Assembly: GCA_902761035.1 (NCBI GenBank)
Contig: CACWIW010000028.1
Span: 65,558 to 105,390, forward strand
Direction of reading: 5' to 3'
Length of the DNA stretch: 39,833 nt
Origin: an uncultured bacterium
GTDB taxonomy: Bacteria; Verrucomicrobiota; Kiritimatiellia; RFP12; UBA1067
Within the stretch, counting starts at the first letter, position 1. Every line of letters begins with the position of its first letter. Position numbers and translations under genes: made by a program. Below the pieces are notes generated by a model. It did not search any database. It was given only the letters and a program-made list of their open reading frames with translations, and was not told the DNA's origin. Positions 22,132-29,868 of this stretch are shown one piece after another.

Positions 22132-23994
22132 ATGAAAAACGACACGCAGAAGAGAATTCGCATCACCGACACGACCTTGCGCGACGCGCACCAGTCCCTT
22201 TGGGCCACGCGCATGCGCACGGACGACATCCTCCAGATCGCCTCGGCGATTGACGATGCCGGCTACTACTCGCTCGAATGTTGGGGCGGGGCGACGTTCG
22301 ACGTGTGTATGCGCTTCCTGCGCGAGAACCCGTGGGAGCGCCTGCGGCAGATCAAGTCCGTCTGCAAGAAGACGCCCTTGCAGATGCTCCTGCGCGGACA
22401 GAACATCCTCGGCTACAAGCACTACCCGGACGACATCGTGGACCGCTTCGTGGCGCTTGCCTGCGAGAACGGCATGGACATCTTCCGCGTGTTCGACGCG
22501 CTGAACGACCCGCGCAACCTCGAGAAGGCCATCGCGAGCGTGAAGAAGTACGGCGGCCACGCGCAGGGCACGATTTCCTACACCACCTCGCCCGTCCACA
22601 CGGTCGAGAACTACGTGAAGCTCGCTAAGGAGCAGGAGGCGATGGGCATCGACTCCCTCGCCATCAAGGACATGGCGGGCATCCTCACGCCCGGCGCTGC
22701 GCGCGAGCTCGTGGGCGCGCTCGTGAAGGCGCTTCCCGAAATGCCGATCCAGATTCACTCCCACATGACGAGCGGCATGGCGGCCGCGATGTACCTCGCC
22801 GCCGTTGAGGCGGGCGCCGGCTGCGTGGACTGCGCAATCTCCACGATGTCCAGCTTCAGCTCCCAGCCCCCGTGCGAGTCGATGGTCGCGATTCTCGAGA
22901 GCGAGGGTTACGATACGGGCCTCGACCAGAAGAAGCTCGCCGCGATCAACGCCTACTTCCGCGAGCTGAAGGCGAAGCGCCAGCCCGCGTCCACCGCGAA
23001 GGTGGAGGCCGTGGACGCCGGCGTGCTCGTGCATGCGATCCCCGGCGGCATGATTTCCAACCTCCGCAGCCAGCTCGCCCAGCAGGGCGCGCTCGACCGC
23101 CTCCCCGAGGTGCTGGAGGAGCTGCCGAAGACGCGCGCCGACATGGGCTATCCGCCGCTCGTCACGCCCACGAGCCAGATCGTCGGCGTGCAGAGCGTGC
23201 TCAACGTCCTCTCCGGCAAGCGCTATTCGATGGTCACGGACGAGACGAAGCACTACGCCGCCGGCTACTACGGGCGCACCCCCGCTCCGATCGAGAAGAA
23301 GCTCGCGAAGAAGCTGCAGGGCGGCCTCAAGCCGATCACCTGCCGTCCGGCCGACCTTTTGAAGCCCGGTCTCTCCGCCGCCGCGCGGGAAATCCCCGCA
23401 AAGCTCGTGCAGGCGGAGGAGGACATCCTTTCTTACTGTCTCTTCCCAGAGGTCGCGCTCGGCTACTTCAAGTGGCGTGCGCAGCCTGATGACGCGAAGG
23501 ACCCGATTCCCGCCGACGTGGAGATGCAGAAGGCGGAGTCCGCTGCGGCACCCGCACCTGCAGCCGACGCCGAGACCGCCAAGTTCGCGGAGATCGGCAA
23601 GGCGTTCGCCGCGCTCATGGCGGCGTGTGGCGGCACGAAGGTGGATCTTTCCGCCGTCAAGCTTGGAGAGGCGGCGCAGGGTGGCAAAGTCGGGGAAGCG
23701 GCGTCGCCGCTTCAGCCAGAAGGAAGCGACAAGAGTGTCGCTTCTCCGGCCCAAGAACCTACGGGCACGCCCGTCGTGGCGCCGCTCAACGGCACGTTCT
23801 ACCGTAGCGCGGGTCCGGGCAAGCCGGAGCTCGCTGCGGACGGTGCGTCCGTCAAGACCGGCGACGCCGTTTGCATCGTCGAGGCGATGAAACTCTTCAA
23901 CCCGATCAAGGCCACGGCTTCTGGCACGATCACATTTGCGGCTAAGCACGGCGCTGCTGTCGCGAAAGGCGAGACGATAGCATGGATTTCTTGA
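22132..23994 (+). CDS. oadA: Biotin-dependent carboxyltransferase (oxaloacetate decarboxylase alpha / pyruvate carboxylase B type)
   Basis: 620 residues. The N-terminal HMG-CoA-lyase-like barrel has 'ITDTTLRDAHQS' (metal Asp), 'LECWGGATFD', 'KDMAGILTP' with the active-site Lys, and 'HSHMTSG' with metal His; the middle is a conserved carboxylase domain; the C-terminus is a biotinyl domain with 'VEAMKLF' (biotinyl Lys near 587). It moves carboxylate between oxaloacetate/pyruvate and biotin. The membrane beta and gamma subunits of a sodium pump are not in this window, so it may pair with a separate biotin carboxylase or pump. The linker (about 505-548) is encoded in part by hairpin DNA. It overlaps the NfeD-like gene by 13 bases. 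Confidence 0.88.
   Translation: MKNDTQKRIRITDTTLRDAHQSLWATRMRTDDILQIASAIDDAGYYSLECWGGATFDVCMRFLRENPWERLRQIKSVCKKTPLQMLLRGQNILGYKHYPDDIVDRFVALACENGMDIFRVFDALNDPRNLEKAIASVKKYGGHAQGTISYTTSPVHTVENYVKLAKEQEAMGIDSLAIKDMAGILTPGAARELVGALVKALPEMPIQIHSHMTSGMAAAMYLAAVEAGAGCVDCAISTMSSFSSQPPCESMVAILESEGYDTGLDQKKLAAINAYFRELKAKRQPASTAKVEAVDAGVLVHAIPGGMISNLRSQLAQQGALDRLPEVLEELPKTRADMGYPPLVTPTSQIVGVQSVLNVLSGKRYSMVTDETKHYAAGYYGRTPAPIEKKLAKKLQGGLKPITCRPADLLKPGLSAAAREIPAKLVQAEEDILSYCLFPEVALGYFKWRAQPDDAKDPIPADVEMQKAESAAAPAPAADAETAKFAEIGKAFAALMAACGGTKVDLSAVKLGEAAQGGKVGEAASPLQPEGSDKSVASPAQEPTGTPVVAPLNGTFYRSAGPGKPELAADGASVKTGDAVCIVEAMKLFNPIKATASGTITFAAKHGAAVAKGETIAWIS
23695..23744. repeat. Double-hairpin repeat inserted in the oadA linker
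   Basis: Hairpin one: GAAGCGGC (23695-23702) with GCCGCTTC (23706-23713), loop GTC. Hairpin two: GAAGCGACA (23723-23731) with TGTCGCTTC (23736-23744), loop AGAG. Both stems are perfect and the frame stays open. Confidence 0.8.
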
Positions 23995-24422
23995 GTCCGG
24001 TTTGGTTGTGGATGTATGCAGGCGCGTTCCTCATGTTGGCGGAACTCGCCTCGCCTGGGTTCGTGGTGTTTTTCTTCGGACTCGCGGCGGCGACGGTATC
24101 GGTGCTGAAGTACGTGTTCCCGTCGATGCCGCTGTGGGGACAGCTCGCCGCGTTCTCCTTCCTCTCGATCCTCTACCTCTTGGTGCTCCGCGGATTCTTG
24201 AAGCGGGTCTTCGTGGGGGAGAAGCAGGAATCGCCGTCCGTCAACAACGAGTTCGTCGGACGCGTGGGCCGCGTGGTGGAGGTCGTGCGACCCGAAGTGC
24301 CAGGTCGCGTTCTAATTGGTGATGCGGAGTGGAGCGCACGGTCTGACAGTCGCATTGAACCGGGAACGGAAGTGCGGGTGGTGGCGCAGGAGAACCTTAC
24401 GTTCCGCGTCGAACCCATCTGA
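23982..24422 (+). CDS. NfeD-like membrane protein
   Basis: 146 residues, with two to three membrane segments in the first 75 residues ('VWLWMYAGAFLMLAELASPGFVVFFFGLAAA' region and 'GQLAAFSFLSILYLLVLRGF') and a C-terminal OB-fold-like domain ('VGRVGRVVEVVRPEVPGRVLIGDAEWSARS') typical of NfeD/YbbK-type proteins, which work with stomatin-like proteins in membrane quality control. No stomatin gene is next to it. The start codon lies inside oadA, so it is translationally coupled. In some genomes NfeD-like genes lie beside oadA-like genes, but a functional link is inference. Confidence 0.85.
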   Translation: MDFLSPVWLWMYAGAFLMLAELASPGFVVFFFGLAAATVSVLKYVFPSMPLWGQLAAFSFLSILYLLVLRGFLKRVFVGEKQESPSVNNEFVGRVGRVVEVVRPEVPGRVLIGDAEWSARSDSRIEPGTEVRVVAQENLTFRVEPI

Positions 24423-24453
24423 TTGCCGGTCGATGGCGGATACTTCATCGGGT

Positions 24454-24583
24454 ATTGTTCACAAATCTTCATTGCCAAAATTGTTCACAAATCACAAATA
24501 TCAATAGTGGAGGGGTGGAGGTCCCTCCTATTTGTATTGGTGACAATGGTGACATTTGTGAACAATTGAGATTTGTGAACAAT
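24454..24583. repeat. Four inverted ATTTGTGAACAAT sites between convergent genes
   Basis: ATTGTTCACAAAT at 24454 and 24480, and its reverse complement ATTTGTGAACAAT at 24554 and 24571. Between them lies a smaller hairpin, GGAGGG (24509-24514) with CCCTCC (24523-24528), flanked by CAATA/TATTG. The whole unit can fold into one long stem, or act as four sites for a dimeric protein. It could serve as a two-way terminator for the NfeD-like gene and galU. Confidence 0.75.
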
Positions 24584-24626
24584 CGCAATTGTGCCGACAA
24601 GTGTGCAAGTTATTGTTGAGCAACGA

Positions 24627-25367
24627 CTAGGCGAACGCCTGGAGCGTTTCAAGATAGCCCTGCGGGTTGCCGATGTCGTGTCGGCGGCCCGGATAGCGGT
24701 ACCCATAGACGGGACGTGCGGCGAGCAGGCGGCGGATGGAGTCTGTTAGTTGGATTTCGCCGCCGTGTCCCGGCGTCTGAGACGCGAGAAGGGCGAAGAT
24801 ATCGGGATGGAGCAGGTAGCGCCCCGCGATCGCCAGGTCGGACGGGGCGTTTTCAGGCTGGGGTTTCTCCACGAGGTCGGTGAGTTTCAGCACGCGGTCG
24901 TCCTCGGCCGTGCCCGCGACGATGCCGTAGCGCGAGATGCGTTCGCGCGGCACGCGCTCAAGCCCCACCACCGACGCGCCGTCGTGGGCGCGCGAGATGG
25001 CGGCCATGGCGGCTGAGGGCGCCTCCCCCGAAACGAGCGCGTCGCCGAGCAGCACGAGTACGGGTTCCGTCTCGCCTGCAAGGGCTTCCGCCGCTTGCAG
25101 CACGGCGTGGCCGAGTCCCTTCTGTTCGGTCTGGTACGCCCAGCGGATGCGGGCGGCGAGGTCGGGGTCGCCGTCGAAGTAGCGCTTGATGATTTCCTTT
25201 TCGGGCGAGGTGACGATCACCACCTCGTCCGCGCCGGCGGCGAGCGCCTCCTCGACGATGAGCTGGATGGCGGGTTTGGACCCGACGGGCAGCATTTCCT
25301 TGGGGACGACGCGCGTGACGGGCAGAAAGCGGGTGCCATGTCCGGCGGCTGGAATGAGTGCTTTCAT
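24627..25367 (-). CDS. galU: UTP-glucose-1-phosphate uridylyltransferase
   Basis: 246 residues. Makes UDP-glucose for envelope glycans and galactose metabolism. Nucleotidyltransferase motifs: 'IPAAGHGTRFLPVTRVVPKEMLPV' (1-28 region), 'AYQTEQKGLGHAV', 'VLLGDAL', 'VEKPQPENAPSDLAIAGRY' and 'GGEIQLTDSI'. It is shorter than the E. coli enzyme (about 300). A strong AAGGAGG site precedes the ATG. It starts 21 bases after the stop of the candidate type III effector gene on the same strand, so it may be read through from that unit. Confidence 0.93.
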   Translation of the reverse strand: MKALIPAAGHGTRFLPVTRVVPKEMLPVGSKPAIQLIVEEALAAGADEVVIVTSPEKEIIKRYFDGDPDLAARIRWAYQTEQKGLGHAVLQAAEALAGETEPVLVLLGDALVSGEAPSAAMAAISRAHDGASVVGLERVPRERISRYGIVAGTAEDDRVLKLTDLVEKPQPENAPSDLAIAGRYLLHPDIFALLASQTPGHGGEIQLTDSIRRLLAARPVYGYRYPGRRHDIGNPQGYLETLQAFA

Positions 25368-25388
25368 GTGCGTTTCCTCCTTGCGTTA

Positions 25389-28300
25389 TTAGAGGTCTTT
25401 CGCGTTGATCATGATCTCGTTGCCGATGCGGTTTCCGGAGTCGCCGTATCTCTCATGGCCGAAGCCCCCTTCCAGCGGCGTGAACATGGTGTCGAACACG
25501 TCCAAGATCCAGGCCCGCTCGTCCTCGTCCTCCGGCATGTGGTCGAGTATCCAGGCCATGTTGTCGATCATCTTGTTGATGCCGGCGCCGTCGAGAACTT
25601 TTCCCGCCACGAGACGGTCCGCAAGCTCGGGATATTTCGTCCTGAGCTTGTTCTCGGCCCACTTGATGGCGCTCTCCTGCAGCTTGGTGAGGTTCTCCTT
25701 GCGGATGCCGGGAGCCTCCTTCAGCCGGAAGAACGACTCGAAGAGCGAGGCGCCGTGGAAAATGGACTCGAGGACGTCGCCGAACCTGTAGCCGCGCGTC
25801 TTCATGCCCTGCGAGATGGAGGCCGGCTTGTCGAATATCCGCGCGTGCGCCGTCGAGCAGAAGATGCCGAACGTCTCGCACTTGAGGAAGAGCCGACGCC
25901 TAGGGCCGTTTCCGTTGCCGCCGTTCTTGAGTCCGTCCTCGTCGGGAATCGTGAAGAAGTGGAACGTCCTCATGCCGTTCAGGAGCCCGCCCGCGCCGAC
26001 TGGCACGTCGTATCCGCGCGGCATGTTGAGATGCCCGTCGACATGCGCCGTCTGGTAGGGCTTCGCGTGCGTCGACGTGCGGATGTAGAGGCCCTCCGCC
26101 TTGTCGAGCCAGCGCGCAATGTCGCCGTTCTTGTCCTCGATCGTGAACGAACCCCGGTACATGTACTCGCCTTTCTTGAGGGCTGCCGCGTGGAGCGCGT
26201 AGGTGAGCGCGACGATGTTCTGGTTCGTGGGCTCGAAGAGCCCGGGCCGGCCGCTCATCAGCGCGCCGAGGATCTCCTTGCCGAGCTTCACCTGCGCGGA
26301 GAGAAGCGCGCGGAGCTCCGCCGCGTCGCGCGGACGGTGTACGGACGAGCTCTTGAACAGGAGGTCCTGGAAGTGTATCTTCGGAAACTTGTACACTTGC
26401 CCGTCCACCTCGAAGTCGAGATACGGTGGAAGTTGGCTGAGATCGATCAGCGGACGCGGGTCCGCGACTGGCTTCGGATAGGGGACTGGCTTGTAGATTG
26501 TCGCTTCCTTGAGCCCGCTGCCGCCGTCCTTGCGCGCCATGTACTCCGCGGCGTGCGTGATCTGCTGCACCTTCTCCTCGTTGAACACCGCAAAGAACTT
26601 CTCCGCCTTGTCCACCGGCACGGTGATCCGCGTCACGCCGAGCGCGTCCGTCTCGAACTTCGCGCCCGCCGTCGTGACCACGTCCTCCAGCTGCTTCATG
26701 TTCGCGTACGACATCTTCGTCTCGGTGAAGTACACGATGTTGTCGCCCTTTAGCGCCGCCTTCCACGGAACGCGCGACTCGGGGATGACCTCCAGGTGCT
26801 CGAGCGCGACCTTGCCTTTCTTGCTCGTCCACGTGGTGGGCGAGGTGAGTTTCTCGAGGTTGGCGACGGTCTCGATGGCACCCTGGCGCACGGCCGGTGG
26901 CTGGTTGTCGAGGTCGTCGTAGAGCGCGAGGTTGTTCTCGGAGACGTCGAGGATTTTCTTCAGCGACTCGTTGAACTCCGCCTCCTTCTTGTCGATGTCG
27001 GCGCATATCTTCGTGCGCAGCGTCTTCTCTGCGTCGGAGATGCCCTCCTCGTTCGGGTTGAATGCGGCCCGGTATTGGTCGAAGAGCTCCTTGAACTTGC
27101 CGCTCTGCGCGGTTTCGCGGAGGCTGATGACGCCTTCCATCTTGGAGAAGAACGTGTCGTCGTCGAAGACGGAGAAGTTCTCGAAGCGCGGCTTGGTGCT
27201 CTTGCCGTAGGTGTCCTTGAAGGAGAGGTCGTCGGAGACCTTGAGGTACTTGGCGTTGCCCTCGAGGGAGTGGCCGGGGTCGATTGCGAAGAACTTGCCG
27301 TGCGCGAAGCCCTTGTTCTGCCCGCGGCGGCCGACGGCGTCGCGGTCGGCCGTGAGGAGGAAGAACGCCTTGTACTTGCCAAGTTTCTCGGCGGAATGTC
27401 CCTTTGGCGGGACGATGCGGCCGTCCTTGATGAAGCCGGCCTCCATGTCCTTGTAGCCGTCGGCGAACTTGGCCTGGAGCATCAGCTTGGGGTGTCCGTC
27501 GGAATATTCTCCGCGGACGATTTCGAGCTCCTGCGCGGGGACGCCCGCGATGCGGGTGAGGTCGTTCGCGAGGGCCTCGGTGACGGCGCCGGCGGAGATG
27601 GAGTCGGCGGAGTGGGCGGTCTGGAGGCGGTAGATCTGCCCGAGGATCGGCTTGCGCGTGGTGAGGATGCGCTCGGGACGCTGGAACGACCCCGCGTGCG
27701 CCGCGTCCTTCTTGCTCACGCGGTCGCCCTCGTTGTAGTCGAGCTTCATGATGTGGCGCTCGTCGAAGTGCCTGAAGATCGGCGAGAACAAGTAGAAGTC
27801 GTCGCCATCCCGCACGCCCATCACGGCATCGCGTATCTGCGCGAAGAGCTCGCGCTTGACCTCTTTGATCGCCTCCGCGCTCTTCTTGTCCACGCTGCCC
27901 GAGATGAGCCGATCGAGGTCGGCCGGGCTCAGACCGTAGTTCTGGATGGCCTTGGCGAGCGGACCGAACGAATGGTTGTCCGGGATTTTGCCGTTCTTCA
28001 CCATCTGGGCCGCCTCGGCGAGAGCGAACTCCGCAACGGCGGCGATTCCCGCGGGGTGCGCGCGCCCGGCGAGCATGATCTGTTCGCGCAACGTCTTGCC
28101 CTCGCACTTCTTCGCGAAGGCGGGGTCGTTCTGCTTGAGCACGTCCAACGCGTGGCGACTCTCGTCCGAGTTGATGTCGGCCATCATGCCGCGCGTATCG
28201 TCCGGCGACCAGTCGTTGCGGTAGATGAAGCCCGGCTCCACGCCGTTCGTCTTGAGCTTCTCGAAGAGGATGGTGTTCGAATTGGATCGGTTGACGCTCA

Positions 28301-28973
28301 TTCCCGCGCCGATCATGCCTTTCTTGATCTGGTCTTCCACGGAGGTTGTGCCTGCGCCGAGGATCGTGGTGAGGTTGCGGAGTCCCGTCGGCTCCTTGGC
28401 ACCTGCGATCGTCTCGACGGACTTGCGCGCACCGAGCGCATTGGTATCGAGGCCTTCGTCCTTCTCCTTGCGGAGGTTCTCGATCGCCGCATCGATGCGG
28501 CGCGAGGCGGCCGCTGCGATGTCCTCCGGCGTGTGGCACGCCGCGAGGTCGACGCCCTTTAACGGATCGTCATGCAGTTTCTGGCGCACCGCCTTCTGGT
28601 CGGCGTCCGACAGCTCGAGCATCTTCGGGGAGGTGTCGAGCTGGCGGTTCACCTCGCCCAGGAAGCGGTTCTTGCGGATGGGCACGAGGCTGGAGAGCGT
28701 CCGCTGGATGTCGCAGGCGCGGAGCGACTTGTTGAGCTGGCTGCGCGATCCGAGCACCGTGTCGAAGGCGTGGGTTCCGAGCGAGCCGTATTCCTTCTCA
28801 AGGGCCTCCTTGAACGCCGCCATCGTCGCGTTGTTCGCGGCCCTGCCCTGCGAGAAGATGAAGTTGCCGAGGCGTGCGGTGGCGTTCTTCCCCTGTCCCT
28901 GCACGACGATGTCGCGCTTGGAGAAGTGCGTCGCGCTTGCCGCGGCCTTGAATGTCTCAAGCGATATTGCCAT
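25389..28973 (-). CDS. Candidate type III secretion effector, 1194 residues
   Basis: No signal peptide and no membrane segment, yet far larger than housekeeping enzymes. The gene just upstream encodes a CesT-like secretion chaperone, the classic effector arrangement. The N-terminus (about 1-100) has small polar residues and short helices, suited to a secretion signal and chaperone-binding region. Residues about 455-570 resemble the catalytic core of HipA/phosphoinositide-kinase-like enzymes: 'DRDAVGRRGQNKG' (D543, N553) followed by 'FFAIDPGHSLEG' (D565), but this is a weak match by eye. Residues about 935-1085 form another compact block ('HVDGHLNMPRGYDVPVGAGG', 'LKCETFGIF'). I do not recognise a known effector family. 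GGAAGGAG precedes the ATG. Confidence 0.65.
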   Translation of the reverse strand: MAISLETFKAAASATHFSKRDIVVQGQGKNATARLGNFIFSQGRAANNATMAAFKEALEKEYGSLGTHAFDTVLGSRSQLNKSLRACDIQRTLSSLVPIRKNRFLGEVNRQLDTSPKMLELSDADQKAVRQKLHDDPLKGVDLAACHTPEDIAAAASRRIDAAIENLRKEKDEGLDTNALGARKSVETIAGAKEPTGLRNLTTILGAGTTSVEDQIKKGMIGAGMSVNRSNSNTILFEKLKTNGVEPGFIYRNDWSPDDTRGMMADINSDESRHALDVLKQNDPAFAKKCEGKTLREQIMLAGRAHPAGIAAVAEFALAEAAQMVKNGKIPDNHSFGPLAKAIQNYGLSPADLDRLISGSVDKKSAEAIKEVKRELFAQIRDAVMGVRDGDDFYLFSPIFRHFDERHIMKLDYNEGDRVSKKDAAHAGSFQRPERILTTRKPILGQIYRLQTAHSADSISAGAVTEALANDLTRIAGVPAQELEIVRGEYSDGHPKLMLQAKFADGYKDMEAGFIKDGRIVPPKGHSAEKLGKYKAFFLLTADRDAVGRRGQNKGFAHGKFFAIDPGHSLEGNAKYLKVSDDLSFKDTYGKSTKPRFENFSVFDDDTFFSKMEGVISLRETAQSGKFKELFDQYRAAFNPNEEGISDAEKTLRTKICADIDKKEAEFNESLKKILDVSENNLALYDDLDNQPPAVRQGAIETVANLEKLTSPTTWTSKKGKVALEHLEVIPESRVPWKAALKGDNIVYFTETKMSYANMKQLEDVVTTAGAKFETDALGVTRITVPVDKAEKFFAVFNEEKVQQITHAAEYMARKDGGSGLKEATIYKPVPYPKPVADPRPLIDLSQLPPYLDFEVDGQVYKFPKIHFQDLLFKSSSVHRPRDAAELRALLSAQVKLGKEILGALMSGRPGLFEPTNQNIVALTYALHAAALKKGEYMYRGSFTIEDKNGDIARWLDKAEGLYIRTSTHAKPYQTAHVDGHLNMPRGYDVPVGAGGLLNGMRTFHFFTIPDEDGLKNGGNGNGPRRRLFLKCETFGIFCSTAHARIFDKPASISQGMKTRGYRFGDVLESIFHGASLFESFFRLKEAPGIRKENLTKLQESAIKWAENKLRTKYPELADRLVAGKVLDGAGINKMIDNMAWILDHMPEDEDERAWILDVFDTMFTPLEGGFGHERYGDSGNRIGNEIMINAKDL

Positions 28974-29070
28974 TGTATTTAGCTCCTTCCGGTTGGTTTA
29001 CGCCGATAGTCGGAAAAGGTTACAAGACTGGCGTTAGACTTTTGACATGAGACGCGAGAATGTGACTGCT

Positions 29071-29553
29071 TCACGCGCGGATCATGTGGTGGAGCGGCAT
29101 TTCGACAGGGGCGGCGGGGGCGCTTTCGGTGTCGCCGGCGAGGACGCGGCGGATGCGTTCGGACCAGATGTCGCAGAGCTGGAGGATCTTTTCGAGCGTG
29201 GCGATGAAATCCTCCGTGTCCGCCGCGGCCTTCTCGAGGTCGAAGAAGTAGTTGTACACGACCGTCTCCGATTCGGGTTCGACGGCGAAGTAGCCGCCGG
29301 CCGTGTCCTTGCCGAAAAGGCCGCCCACGAGCAGGTCGCGGAACACGGCGGCGGGGGCGTCCTTCTGCAGCGTGGTGATCTCGATGAAACAGAGGACCTT
29401 TCCCGTGGCCTCCACGAACTGGAGGTTTACGTTGTAGGTGTCGTCCACCCGCACGCTTACGAGTCCGGACTCATCAGGTACGAACGAAGCTATGCCGGTG
29501 TCCTTGCGGACGGCGGCGATGAAGTCGTTGAAATCGGCGAGCGTTGACATCAT
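29071..29553 (-). CDS. CesT-family type III secretion chaperone
   Basis: 160 residues starting at ATG-ATG with GAGAGG upstream; a GTG further up at 29580 is within the promoter and rejected. The fold pattern of Tir/CesT chaperones is clear: an N-terminal helix ('DFNDFIAAVRKDTG'), strands ('GLVSVRVDDTYNVNLQFVEATGKVLCFIEI'), the central 'RDLLVGGLFGKDTAGGYFAVEPESETVVYNYFFDLE' block and a C-terminal helix ('FIATLEKILQLCDIWSERI'). Such proteins are small acidic dimers that hold one effector ready for export. It lies 97 bases upstream of the effector gene, in the same orientation. No secretion apparatus gene is in the window. Confidence 0.85.
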   Translation of the reverse strand: MMSTLADFNDFIAAVRKDTGIASFVPDESGLVSVRVDDTYNVNLQFVEATGKVLCFIEITTLQKDAPAAVFRDLLVGGLFGKDTAGGYFAVEPESETVVYNYFFDLEKAAADTEDFIATLEKILQLCDIWSERIRRVLAGDTESAPAAPVEMPLHHMIRA

Positions 29554-29582
29554 TTTCCTCTCTACTATTGCTTGGCGCACAA

Positions 29583-29591
29583 ATTATACCA
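29583..29591 (-). promoter_or_regulatory. Extended -10 promoter of the chaperone-effector unit
   Basis: Minus-strand TGGTATAAT, a perfect extended -10, with no good -35. The start would be near 29576, about 23 bases before the chaperone ATG. The effector and possibly galU follow without an obvious terminator. Confidence 0.65.
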
Positions 29592-29655
29592 CATTTTATC
29601 CGTGCAATCTATCGGCAGGATAAAACTGTTGGTTGTTGTTGAATCTGACGAAGAC

Positions 29656-29868
29656 ACCCGCCGGAACGACGCGCGCGGGGGCAAGATCGCCAGGAAGAAG
29701 GCGAAGCTCGCCGTGGCAAGGGAGCTCGCCGTGACTGTCATAGCCCTCCTGAAGGATCCGTCGCGGAAGTACGTTCCGCTCTCCGAAGCGGGCCGGGCGG
29801 GGTTCGAACGCTACCGCGCCGAGCAGGCGGGCCTGCCGGAGCGCAGTGGCCGCGCGGTCGCCGTGTGA
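29656..29868 (+). pseudogene. Remnant of an IS110/IS1111-like transposase C-terminus
   Basis: The frame reads 'RGGKIARKKAKLAVARELAVTVIALLKDPSRKYVPL', which resembles the end of IS110-family transposases, where a basic helix with 'KKA.VAVAR.LA' precedes a short tail. The catalytic RuvC-like and Tnp parts are missing and the preceding codons are unrelated. It abuts the promoter of the chaperone gene. Identification is by eye only. Confidence 0.4.

Noticed and set aside
22078..23949. A 623-codon minus-strand frame across oadA
   Set aside because: Shadow of oadA, with Arg/His/Leu-rich composition and no motif.
25095..28562. Two long plus-strand frames (552 and 588 codons) opposite galU and the effector gene
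   Set aside because: Reverse-frame shadows; the minus-strand genes have ribosome sites, chaperone context and normal protein composition.
28973..28973. Type III effector as an ADP-ribosyltransferase because of 'YRG' and 'TST' around residues 939-967
   Set aside because: No ExE motif at a suitable distance after them; spacing does not fit the R-S-E class.
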